Assembly: GCA_025531455.1 (NCBI GenBank)
Contig: JAMYHL010000035.1
Coordinates: 310,001 to 374,000, forward strand
Source of the DNA: Apiotrichum sp. Y4204
Lineage: Eukaryota; Basidiomycota; Tremellomycetes; Trichosporonales; Trichosporonaceae
Direction: 5' to 3'
DNA length: 64,000 nucleotides
In this document: piece by piece, positions 34,401 to 44,465 of the stretch
Numbering within the stretch: position 1 is the first letter of the stretch
Layout: every line of letters starts with the position of its first letter
The notes under the pieces: model-generated
Database searches by the model: none
What the model was told of the DNA's origin: nothing
Seen by the model: the letters and a program-made list of their open reading frames with translations, nothing else
Translations under genes and position numbers: made by a program

Positions 34401-36332
34401 TGAGGCGCGGTACGAGACTCTCCAGCATTCGCCCGAGCAGTCGTTTGACCACTCGGACAAGCCCGATGAGGAACTCGACGACGAGCCCGAACTCAACCAG
34501 ACTCCGAGCAAGAGGGGCAGCACTGGCGAATCGAGCGAATCGGACACTACTCTCGAGACGCCCAGGCTTGCTAGCCGCACGGTATCGCCCCAGATTCACG
34601 ATGACCGTCTTAACCAGTCCCTCTCTCGCTCCCCATACGGCAGCTTCCGCGCGCCGACACGCGGCGCAACAGAGCCCCGTCTCCTCCGCCCCCTTTCCCT
34701 CTCCCAAGGCCTTACCAACCTCGCCTACTCGCCGCGCTACTCGTGGAGCGACTCGCGCAACGGCACTCAATTTGAGCGCGGCTCTCCGAAACGCAAGTCG
34801 ACATCCTTCGAGACAAAGCCCTTCCGTTCCCTCCAGAGTCTCGAAATTGACATATCCCTCCTTCAGAAGGCGGTGGCGGACCGCGACTCGCAGCTCCGCC
34901 AGCGCGAGGTTGAAATCAAGTACTTGAAAAAGACACTTGAGAACAACAGCAATGCGGCACCGACTACCCAGATCAACTCTCAGGAAGTCATTGAGCGCCT
35001 ACGCAAGGATCACACCGACCAGCTGAACAAGATTCAGGACGAGCACCAGCGTGGAATGAACGCTCTGGCCAACGAGCACCACAGCTCTGTGGGCGCCCTG
35101 CGTCACCAGCTCGAGCAGACCAAGCTTATGCACGAGGCGGAGCTCGAGGACCTGCGGGAAACCCACCGTGCCACGATAGAGGAGCTCGACGCGCGGCATA
35201 GCAAGGAGGTCGAGAACTCGCATGGCCTCAAGACCGCCCTTGATGCCGCTTGGGAGGAGCTTTCTGCCACCGGCCGCCGACACCAGGCTGAGCGTGACAC
35301 TCTTATCGGTGACCACCACGCCGAGGTCGCTGCGCTTGAGAAGCGCCACTCGAGCGTTCTTGCGGCTCTGCAGTCGGAACTCACCGCTTCGGCTGCCCAG
35401 CTCAAGATCACCCGGGAGGACCTCAGTGCTGCCAACCAGGCAAGGGCCAAGGTCGAGCGGGAGCTCGCCGACCGTCCTGACCCCAAGGACTCGATTCCGT
35501 TGGAAGAGCACAACATTGTTGTATCCGCCATGGAGGAGATGGAGCAGGCCCTTACTGCTGCCGAGGACGAGAAGCGCCAGTTCAAGATCAAGGTCGACCA
35601 GTCCAACTTTGAGCTCTCCAAGCTCCGTGACGAGCGCGAGCTGGACCTCAGCAAGATTGCCGATCTCGAGAAGCGCTGCACCGGTCTCACATCCGACAAT
35701 GCCGAGCTCAAGCAGCTGGTCGAGAGCCGCAACCGCGACTCGAAGGTCCCTGGCGACCGCGGGTCTCGTGCAAAGCTCCCGCCTATCGGTCCTCCCCCCA
35801 CCGCCCCCCTCCCTCCCCTCCCTGCCGGCCGCGAGGCTGTCCTTTCGCCCACACCCACCTCGTCATCGCAGCATCGGGGCGAAGAATCCCCACGGTCATC
35901 TCAGCACGGCTCGCACGACGGCCACAGCCCACGGCCAGACTCGCAAGCTCTCACAGAGCTCGAGGCCAAGCTGGCTGCCAAGGAGAAGGAGCACGCGCAG
36001 TTCGAAAAGGACCTCATGGAATACCGCAAGAACAACAGCAAGCTCAAGGTGCGCGTCGACGATGCGAACCGCGAGCTTGCCGAGCTCAAGCGCGAGCGCG
36101 ACCTCCTCCGTCGCGATGTTGTGGAGATGAAAAACGAGCTCGCCGAAGCCGAGTTCGACCGTATTGCCGACCGTCAACGGCTCGAGGGTGCCCGGGCAGA
36201 GGTTGCCCAGTACAAGGCCAAGCTGGACCGTATGGTGGACGCCAAGGTCTCGAAGCGGTCAGACCAGAAGCTCAAGGTGAGTAGGCTCATGCGTCATGTG
36301 CAGCCGACACTGACACATTCCAGTGCTTCTAA
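31406..36332 (+). CDS. Kinesin-4 family motor (KIF4/KIF21-like)
   Basis: 1469 aa from eight exons: 31406-31634, 31740-32016, 32063-32817, 32890-32958, 33006-33358, 33507-33622, 33675-36276, 36324-36332; the last exon codes only CF and stop. The N-terminal motor spans about residues 78-478: [13 protein letters not shown]-loop [15 protein letters not shown], switch [13 protein letters not shown], switch [14 protein letters not shown], then [36 protein letters not shown] and the motor end [13 protein letters not shown]. The unbroken [17 protein letters not shown] and [20 protein letters not shown] blocks match kinesin-4 best. About 900 residues of coiled coil follow, interrupted by Pro/Ser-rich spacers. 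Kinesin-4 motors are plus-end directed and restrain microtubule dynamics in the spindle midzone or in transport. The P-loop has Ser where most kinesin-4 members have Gly and Thr (GQTGSGKT). Confidence 0.93.
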
Positions 36333-37070
36333 GCCCTATCTTTGGATATTTTTAGTTGCTGTGCTGTCTACAACACTTATCGTCATGTGTAGAGCAGGCC
36401 AGCGTAAGCTTGCGTGTGTAGTCTTAGCATATTCTTCGTTGGGATATTGTTCCGTGCGGCGCCGGACGGACGTGTTACGAGTAACGCCATTTGTGATACC
36501 AACGATCGCCTGTACAGGCGGCATACAGTAGATACCGCATGTATGGATATCAATCCGGCTAGTATTGTGCTCTTGGTTACCTGTCATGTTCTGGTCTACA
36601 TTGATGGTCCACTACGGATTACCTGGTACAGCTGCTTGCAATTAAGTTAACCCCGAGCACTGCTTCTCGCATCCTCCTATCCGCCACCGCAGATCTCATG
36701 CCCACCTAGCCTAACTCTACCTCCCCCCAGATGCGCATAAATCGTGGTATCTATGCGTGCACTGGAACACTACGACTGGCGAGTCGTCTCGTGTAGACGA
36801 GTCACCAGGGCGAGGAGTGCGACGTTTTCGGAACCAGCGTGACTGTGTGGGTTAGCCGTTACTGTTTATGCTCTTCGGTGACTGCATTATTAAACATGGT
36901 GCTGCGCAGGATCGACAGGTGCGGGGCCCGTGGGTCGGGCGATTTGGGCATTTTTCGGGCCCGTGGCGTTACGGTCGCACTTTGGTACCAATGTCCCGCC
37001 CACTCAACCCCCTCTCGGCCCCACGCAGACCCCGACCAACCCCCGAATACAGGCACGAGCGAACAACTTA
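36333..37070. other. Convergent intergenic spacer, kinesin-4 / GCP2
   Basis: 738 bp between facing stop codons; 3' UTRs expected. No gene or repeat is seen. Confidence 0.5.
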
Positions 37071-40000
37071 CTAGGTTATGGCATCGAAGTGGAGCTGTGG
37101 GGAGGAACAATAACCAAAAAGGATGGCGTCAGCATACATGGCTCGTTAGTTCTTGGGAGGATGGCGCTCACCTTTGTGTGGTGGTTGAAGTGAAGCTCAA
37201 ACTTGCTCAAGATGTTCCAGCGATGAGCAACCCTTGTGGGATCCGCCTCGGACGTTGGGTCTGCGCGCATACGGGCTACGAGCTTGTTGAACGAATCGCC
37301 GTAGTCTACAAACGCCGTGATGGTCTTTACGAGCCTGGAGTATATCTGCGTAACAGGTCAGCTCGCACTCGATGTGATTCTAAGTTGATACGCACGCCAA
37401 GGAGCTTGGAGTTTGTGAGCATGCACTGCTTGAGGCACGTGTCAAGGAAGTCGACGTGATCGCGCATCAGCTGGTCCACGGTACCGACGTTTGCGAGCTT
37501 GGCTTCAAGAGCGCGCCAGTTGGACTCGAGTACCTCGCCGGTTGCGTATGCTCGCATCTGCCGGACAAAGGCAGTCATCCGGGTGCGCATGAGGTACACG
37601 CGGGACTTCCAGAGCTCAAAGTCGGCATCGCCCGTGTGCTCACGCCACGCTGGCCCTCTTTGTTCCAGCCAGATGGACGACAACCGGGTCTCCAAGTAGT
37701 GCAGATGCACGAGGAAGCGGAAAATGAGCTGGTAGCGCGTTATGGCCTTGCGCGAGATGACGAGCGAGAGCGGGAACTTTACGCTGTAGTCGAATGAGAC
37801 GGCATGGACGACCCGAAGCACCTCTGTTGACTCCTTCCCTCCGCGGTCTCCCTCTCCCATCGCAAAGTCTAGGTCGGCATCGTCTGTCGATGTCTGGTGC
37901 GTAACAATCTTCAACAACCACTCGTACAGCCCCTGACTGGCCATGGTGACTTTCAGGTTGTCTTTGTAAGGATCATTGGATGATGACGAGGCGGGGTTGC
38001 GGACGGCCAGATCGAGCAAAGATTGAAGCTTCACAATCGAGACCTGCTTGACGCTCTTGTTGAGATCTGCGCCTACGAGATCGAGGAAGCTGGTCAAAAA
38101 GTCGGACTGGTCGGCGAAGAAGTAGTGCTTGAGTGACCGAAGATGAGGGATAAGCTCCTGTTCATCCACAAGGAGCTTGAGCAACGACTTGTTGGCGTGG
38201 ATGTAGGCGTCCTCGATCCTCTTGTAGAATCTGAGATTAGCAAGTGTCAAGGTAGAATTACCCACTTTGGATCGTTCATTATCACAACATCGTCCGCCTC
38301 CTCGACCTCCTCTTGCTTCTTGATCTCAAGCCCACATTCGCGCATGACATTGAGGTACTTGCCAGCGAGAAGGATTTTGTGCTTCCAGGGTTGGAGGAAC
38401 GGAGGGATGCAGGCACCGCCGGGAAGCCTGTTCGTGCCGTGCCGTGGCGGCGGCACGACAGCCGTTAAGGACGGTGTCTGCTTACCATGCACTTTGGCTC
38501 CTGAGGCGAGAGACGAGCCATCACGGAGCTGTGTGGGTTAGTATGTAGAGCAAACACCGTACCCACCGTATATCGCCTGTCCCAGTACTCATCGGTATAG
38601 TCGCTCTCGATCACGCCCTTTGTGATGTGCCCGCTCTCCTTGACCATGAACTCCTCGTACGGATCAGACAGATGTCCGGATGTGATCCAGCGGAGGAGCA
38701 TGCGAGCGTACGGCTGCGACGCGCGTTGAAGCAGCTGCGTGTGAAGTGTAGTCGCTGTGGGATCACTGTTGTTAGTTAGCTAGCACCTCTAACTGGTTGC
38801 TCACCCGCTCATGGTGGCCTCACGCTCGCAGAGGATACCGAGCACTTCTCCACCGAGCACAGGTCCGCCACCGCTAAAGCCCTCCTGCGTTTTGAGGTTC
38901 TTCATGAGGCCCTTGAGACCCGCGCCGCCGAGACCCAGCTCCTCAGCCATGCCACCGAGACCGTCGTCGTCGTCCGACACATCTGAGACCTCTGCTGCAG
39001 CCTCGTCAGTCTCCAGAGAAAGGCAGAGGGACGAGAGCAGCCACATTGTCCGCAGTGTTGGATGCAGGTGAAAGTAAAGCGTCTGTAGAGTGAATGTGGA
39101 CGAGTAAAGGAAGAGGCTCTCAAGTTGGGCTGTCAGAACACGGTATTCCTGATGGTCAGTGGTGTACCTCACTAAAAACCGTGGCTATGACTGACCTTGA
39201 GCATAGCACGGATGCCGCTGTTGAGCGCATGCGAGACCATGCCAAACTCGGGCGCATTCCGCAGCTCAATACTGGCCTCAACGGAGGTGAACAAAGTCGC
39301 AAGCGGGAGAAGACGGTTGACGAGCTTCAGAAGTGACGGATCTGGTGGGTTAGCACTTCGCGAAGACTCTCGCCCACCAAGACTGGGGTCCACACGCCAC
39401 CGGACGCCCTTGAGCCTCTGGTCGACGTCCTGCGGATCATAGTCCTCGACATAGCGTATCAGCGCGCCTTCGACTCCCTGCCGTCAGCAGTCTCCAGCAC
39501 ACCACGCACCTGGAGCACAAAGGTCAAGTCCTCGCAGATCCACGCCTCCTGCACATCGAGGGGCACGCCGTCCAGCAGCCGGTCAGGATTTTCCGCCACT
39601 TCCTCGGTTTCCGGGGCCGGGGCAGTTCGCGGGGGGCGCGGTGTCGCCTCGTTGTTCGTGTTCGGGGCGAGATTCCGCTCTCGTCCGCTATCGCGCCGCT
39701 CGCGCCGCTCCGAGCGCGCACTCTCCGGCCGTCCCGGATCGCGTACTGCCTCGAGGAGGGAAACGCTGTTCGGACGCGAGGCGCGCGACGACGACGGCCG
39801 CGAGTCCCGCCGCGCATGGGTGGATTGTGGCCGCGACGCGTCTGTCCTCTCCCGTTCCCTCTCCCTCTCTCTCTCCCGTTCTCGCTCCCGATCGCGTGCC
39901 GAGGATGGCGGCCGGTTCTCCGCCTCGGACCTGTTGCTTCGCACACTCCCGGCTTCCTGCCTCCGCGCGTCGCTCTTCTCCGCCGCTGCAATCAGCGCCG

Positions 40001-40318
40001 TACACGTCCATCACTCACTCGCAGCCATCTGGGCCAGCGTCCCGGAATCCCCCGAGATCTCGAGCTCCTCCATAATTTCGACCGGGCGCACGCGGCGCAC
40101 TGTCGCGAGCGTGCTCGCATACTGCTTGTAAGCCGATGCTGGGTAGGTCGGAGGTGAAGGAAGCCATACACAGCTGTTCACGGACACAATGGCAGCGGCA
40201 CGCTACTCTCAAATCCACCCACCTTCGTGTATTCCTGCTCGGTGAGGCCCGTCCGGCTTGCGCTACGGCGTGATGGGCGCGGCGTGAACGGCACCGTCGA
40301 CGAAGGCCGGGACGTCAT
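37071..40318 (-). CDS. Gamma-tubulin complex component 2 (GCP2/Spc97)
   Basis: 924 aa from eleven exons: 40318-40219, 40138-40019, 39985-39510, 39477-39378, 39341-39196, 39148-38805, 38765-38567, 38528-38262, 38220-37396, 37345-37172, 37094-37071; introns 32-80 nt. Core subunit of the gamma-tubulin small complex that nucleates microtubules at spindle pole bodies. The N-terminal grip1 domain includes DVQEAWICEDLTFVLQG, GDPTATTLHTQLLQRASQPY and YWDRRYTLR, then KILLAGKYLNVMRECG. The C-terminal domain has HLRSLKHYFFADQSDFLTSF, VKFPLSLVISRKAITRYQLI and WRALEAKLANVGTVDQLMRD, and ends ELHFNHHTKLHFDAIT. These blocks fit GCP2 rather than GCP3. The N-terminal 75-230 region is disordered and contains a run of RE dipeptides from a CTCTCC-type repeat. 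An in-frame upstream ATG at 40366 is an alternative start. Confidence 0.92.
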
Positions 40319-40749
40319 AGTTGTGGTTGTGCGTCGAAATCGCGCTGCAGATAATGTAGAGAGCAAACGGCAGTAGCTCCTCGTATTCGTCGATGATGGT
40401 GATGGCGTGCAGTGATGAGAGCGATTATTACAGGATCAGTATTGTCGCGATGTCATGTTGTTTTGGTCGATGGGCCCGCGTCGAGCTTGTAGCGCGGCGG
40501 CGCGTGGAATGGAACTCTGTCATCGACGCGACTTGGGGGGCTGGGTTCCTGCATTCCTGAAGCGGAAGCATCTCCATGCAAGAGCCACGTGGTGATTCTA
40601 CTCTCGAGCTCGCGAGCTCTCGATCTCCCGCATATCTCGTGATCTCGCTGCCTCATCTTCTCTGGCCTGCTTGCCCAAACCTCGTGTGATCTCAATCTCA
40701 TGCCATGGGAAGGGTACAAATGCTACTGCGGAAAGGGAGAGGGGTGTGT
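40319..40749. other. Spacer between GCP2 and bS6m genes
   Basis: 431 bp between two minus-strand genes; it must contain the bS6m 3' UTR and the GCP2 promoter. At 40606-40619 lies a perfect 14-bp palindrome GAGCTCGCGAGCTC in a patch rich in CTCG, CTCATG and similar words. CACGTG occurs at about 40585. Confidence 0.5.
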
Positions 40750-41971
40750 CTAGAGTTGGCGGTCGTCGTGGAGCTCGCGGATGGAGGGAGCCGGCGGGGG
40801 GTTGAGGTCCTTACTGGGAGCGTTAGCCAAGCGGAATGAGGCTTGATGAGAGCGGAGCAGATCTCAGGTGACAGAGAGCCTTCCCCGCCAGTGACACGGC
40901 ATCCACGCATTCACACTCACATGGCAGATCCCTTCTTGAGGAGCATCCAGCGAATGACCATCGGGTCCTGGCGCAGCGACTCGTTGATGCGCGACAGAAT
41001 GATGGGGGAGGTGTCGAACGACATGGTAAAGTGGCTGAGCGAGTCAGTACACGAGGTGAAAGCGCTGGAAATGAAATGCTTCGTGATCCCAAAGGAAAGT
41101 CGCTCTGTGAAGCAACAGAGCACTGCCAGATTGAAGTTGCTGTTATCGATGCTGGGCAGCAACTCTTGGCCATAGCCCCACAGAAGCTCCAGCAGCAAAA
41201 CCACTCACTCTCCATGCGTGTGGAACTGCTGGTTACGCTTCATACGCGTCGGCAGCGTAAGATTGCGTCCGAGCGACCGGAAGTCGCGCACAACACCGCC
41301 CGTCGCGTGCACCTGCGTTGCGATGGACTTCACCAGCTGGCGCAGGTTTGCCTACTTGTTAGCATGGGAGATTCAAGAGGAAGACCAGGCAGTGGGTAGG
41401 AGAGAACGGAGCCAGGATCAAAGGACGGAAGACGCTGAACCGGGTCGAAAACGTTTCAAAAGGAGGAAGGCGAACACGGGGCACCGCGGAAAGTTACGCG
41501 AAGCGACGGAGGGTAGTCGATCGCGGAGGCGGGCGCCGAAGCGAGCAACGTATGCGCGAGGATTTGGCAAGGATTCGGCAAGAGCGGGCTGTGACCTGCT
41601 AGCAAAGCCAGAGCACGACCTCCAATAACAAACGCAGAGCATCGGCGTCGAGCGTCCATGTTTGGTATCATTTCGCGATCGAGGTCGCCAAGCGTGTCGG
41701 ACACCTCTCCGATCCAACAGTACTTTCGCCTCCTCAACGATTTCCATCCCTTCCGATGCTTTCCATGTCCCGCGACCCGCTTGCTCGCCTCCGAGTCCGA
41801 CGCCATCGCGTTCCGACCTTGCGCGTCCGAGTCCAAGTTTGAAGGGTTCGTTCCGGCTTTCGTTCCCGTCCGCGTCCAGATCCGCGCCCGGCTCTGTCTC
41901 TCCCATCAGCGCAGACTCACCGGCGACGACGGGTTGTGCGTGGAGATGCAGAAGAGCTCGTACAGCGGCAT
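40750..41971 (-). CDS. MRP17: Mitochondrial small-subunit ribosomal protein bS6m (Mrp17)
   Basis: 123 aa from four exons (41971-41921, 41351-41209, 41034-40921, 40813-40750). bS6 binds 16S-type rRNA with bS18 in the mitoribosome small subunit. Seen: [17 protein letters not shown] at the start, [20 protein letters not shown], then [21 protein letters not shown] and [20 protein letters not shown], and finally [13 protein letters not shown]. This is the full bS6 ferredoxin-like fold in order. The introns are unusually long for this window (569, 174 and 107 nt); the 174-nt one contains two perfect inverted repeats. The sense strand of the 569-nt intron is open for 163 codons from 41906, but that frame has no motif. 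The short C-terminal tail [16 protein letters not shown] is fungal-type. Confidence 0.9.
41102..41163 (-). other. Two inverted repeats inside bS6m intron 2
   Basis: 41102-41108 GCTCTGT pairs with 41115-41121 ACAGAGC (7 bp, 6-nt loop). 41136-41142 GTTGCTG pairs with 41157-41163 CAGCAAC (7 bp, 14-nt loop). Both are perfect and lie within the 174-nt intron 41035-41208. They could be an intron fold or part of an intronic small RNA; no C/D boxes are seen and an ACA box is not clear. Confidence 0.5.
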
Positions 41972-43118
41972 GGCGGGTGTGTGGGGGTGTTTTGGTGATG
42001 AAGTGGACTTTTTCCTCGAGATGTCGAGAAGTGGGATGAGGGCATGAGGGACTTGGCCGAAATGATCCGCCTGGATCAAGATGGGATTAATGATGGAAAA
42101 ATGAGGAAAAAATAATAATACAGACAGAGCGAGAGAGGGAGGCGGAGATTCGGGAATGTCCGTGTAACAACCCGCAAGCCCACGCCTGGGGGATTCGCAT
42201 CTTGCTTCAACTTCAAAGCAACGCCGTAACTGGACTGGCCATTCCCTGTTTTCGTCTTTCGCATACTTCCCCACCACGCCTTGAGGTCTCTGAGACTTAA
42301 GACCAGTTGGAGTTGCTTTTGTCTGGTCATTTTCAGATCGACAAGAGCTTCTTTTTCTGTCTTTTCGTGGTAGGATCACCATTGTCCAAAACACGACAAC
42401 CGCCCCTTGTTCAGGAGCGAGCTCGGGGCTTCCCTTGAGTCCGCATCGTATGCTTTCTGACCATTGCTTCTTCTGCTGATGATTGTTCATCTCCTGATTG
42501 CTGGTATGCTGACTGCGATTCCTTTCCTGATTATTCTAATTTAGCCCTCACTCTCTCGATGTGGAGACTGGTCCATGCAGTTGGGAGCTCCTGTCCGCCC
42601 CTCTGCTTCTCGGCCCGTCGGTGCCGGTGGGTAGAAAGCGATTGCTGTCTACGGCTGGTAATATTGCATGATCTTCCACATTGGTGTTCTACTTCGTGGC
42701 GTTTCGGGGGAGGAGTGGTAGGTGTGGTAATCGGGATCTAGGAGAGCGGCCCACGATCACGGCGACGCGAGCCAATATCCATCCACAGGCGAACGTGTCC
42801 CAGCAGCAGACCAATTGGTCCATGCCTTCGGCTGCTTGCCTGTTGAGCATGTCATCTGAACGTTGCCAGTAGCCGTCCACCTCCCCATTCTGAATACCGC
42901 TCGGACCTGATCATTCGGGGGGAGGGGAGAATATTGGGGTTATTGATTCGTTTCACAGTGTCCGTGCCATGGGGGGTGTGGCGTGCCCCGCGTTGTGTGT
43001 CATGTGTCATTTTCTCCGCGTGCATGTCGTCTCGTTCGTGTGCGGCTCGTGTATGATTTGAAACGGTATCATGTATTGCGGTACGGGGGTATTCGATTGG
43101 GGTTGCAGATGGCGAACT
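41972..43118. other. Intergenic region
   Basis: 1.1 kb holding the bS6m promoter and the 3' flank of the next minus-strand gene. No gene or strong repeat is seen. Confidence 0.5.
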
Positions 43119-44465
43119 TCACACGGTATCTGTGGATGGCGGCGGCGTGATGGGTGTGGCGGACGGAGGAACAGGGGTAGGTTCGAGTTCTGGGGTATGT
43201 GCAATAACAATGGGCAAGACTCTGGTGACAGGGGAGCCGGGGGATGGCAACTGATCTGTCGGCGGAGAATGGGGACTGAGGGGCGAGAGTGTTTGAGAGT
43301 TGGGAAAGCGGGAATCTGGTCCGTACCCGTCGTCGACGTTTAGACGGTCGGCCCAGCTGCCGAAATGATCTCGGCTTGGACTGCCGCTTGTCCGGTGCCT
43401 GCTCGGCGGTCGACTTGAGGGTGTGAGATACACACTGCGGTCCGTATCCGCCTGCATTCCCTCACCCGCTGCGCTCTCCAGGGCGCGGATACGCTGCTCG
43501 GCAGTTTCAAGGCGATTCTCAAGGGCCGCAATTGTCCCCCGATCAGCGGCCCGCTGGATCACATGTACTTGGCGTTCCTGCTGTAGCACCTTGCCGACGG
43601 ACTCGAGGCGGTCGTGGGTCCGCGTAAACTGGGTGCGGTAGTACTCCGCCTCCGCCTCCAGGGCGGTAATGCGGCGCGCCTGCTCCCGCGCGCATGCTGC
43701 CGCTTCTTGTCCGCGCGTCTGTGCAACCACGAGGCGGTCCGTCAAGTCCGCGCAGATGCACTCGAGGCAGCTTGGGTCTTCGCACGGGATCTCGCGGGGC
43801 GTGGTTGGGGACGGAGAGCGACCGGCGCGCCCGTGTTGCGTACCCTGTGCGTCCTGAGAGCTGGGGGTCTTGGAGCTAATAGTTTGGGAGCTGGAGGGGA
43901 TGGAGTCTTGGGCCCGCTGGGACGAAGACTCGAGGGTGGTAGGCGATGATGAATCAAGTGTGCTTGGCGAGTTGATTGCGGGGGAATTTATCGCGACGGG
44001 CGATATCTCATCTGCAGAGACCCGCGGGACGAGCAGCCTTAGCGGGATAGGTGGTGGGGGCGGCATGCTGGCGTACGATTCGTGGCGACATGTTGACAAC
44101 GACGGAGAGGGTGGGGCGGAGCGGGCGCGCATCGCTGGACGATTGTCAACGGAGGCAGACAGCTGGCGGCGACGTTTCGGTGCGCGCTTGCTTGGTGTTT
44201 CGAGTAAGAGGTTGGGTGACGTACTCGAATGGCGGAGGGGTGACTGGCCTGATATTGTGTATGAAAGGCTCTGCTGCAGAGTAGGTATCGGGTTGTGGAT
44301 TTGCAGTACGCCCGGAAGACTTTGGTTGTGGCTCTGAAAGACTGGTGGGAGGGTGGGTATCGGAGTGGCGGGACTGGCCGGGCGCATCGCAGCAATGGCT
44401 GGGGACGGCCCGCGGGGTATGATAACGGCTGCCGACGCAACCAGTGGGGCGACAGCGCAGTTCAT
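43119..44465 (-). CDS. Hypothetical Ser/Pro-rich protein with a central coiled coil
   Basis: A single uninterrupted frame of 448 codons from the ATG at 44465 (MNCAVAPLVASAAVIIPRGP); the frame stays open up to an ATG at 44672, but those extra 69 residues look non-coding. The order is a disordered Ser/Pro/Thr region with SKRAPKRRRQLSAS (possible nuclear signal), a small Cys cluster CEDPSCLECICAD (about residues 245-257), and a coiled coil of roughly 100 residues (ADLTDRLVVAQ through QRIRALESAA). It ends in a long Pro/Ser tail with repeated SP and TP sites, possible kinase targets. I do not recognise the family. The absence of introns is unusual in this window. It could act in the nucleus or as a scaffold, but nothing proves it. 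Confidence 0.6.
   Translation of the reverse strand: MNCAVAPLVASAAVIIPRGPSPAIAAMRPASPATPIPTLPPVFQSHNQSLPGVLQIHNPIPTLQQSLSYTISGQSPLRHSSTSPNLLLETPSKRAPKRRRQLSASVDNRPAMRARSAPPSPSLSTCRHESYASMPPPPPIPLRLLVPRVSADEISPVAINSPAINSPSTLDSSSPTTLESSSQRAQDSIPSSSQTISSKTPSSQDAQGTQHGRAGRSPSPTTPREIPCEDPSCLECICADLTDRLVVAQTRGQEAAACAREQARRITALEAEAEYYRTQFTRTHDRLESVGKVLQQERQVHVIQRAADRGTIAALENRLETAEQRIRALESAAGEGMQADTDRSVYLTPSSRPPSRHRTSGSPSRDHFGSWADRLNVDDGYGPDSRFPNSQTLSPLSPHSPPTDQLPSPGSPVTRVLPIVIAHTPELEPTPVPPSATPITPPPSTDTV

Noticed and set aside
33838..36130. Several 110-310-codon ORFs in other frames of the kinesin coiled-coil exon
   Set aside because: The kinesin frame is continuous over 2.6 kb with heptads; the others are composition shadows.
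38433..38490. Possible extra intron in GCP2 at CATG|GTAAGC
   Set aside because: Using it with the nearby AACAG shifts the frame out of KILLAGKYLNVMRECG; reading through keeps the frame, so it is left as exon.
38755..38765. Later acceptor CCCACAG for the GCP2 intron starting at 38804
   Set aside because: It breaks the frame; the earlier AACAACAG acceptor gives the conserved GDPTATTLHTQLL.
41418..41906. Sense ORF inside the first bS6m intron considered as a nested gene
   Set aside because: No motif, no intron signals of its own, and the flanking exons splice cleanly into a full bS6 protein.
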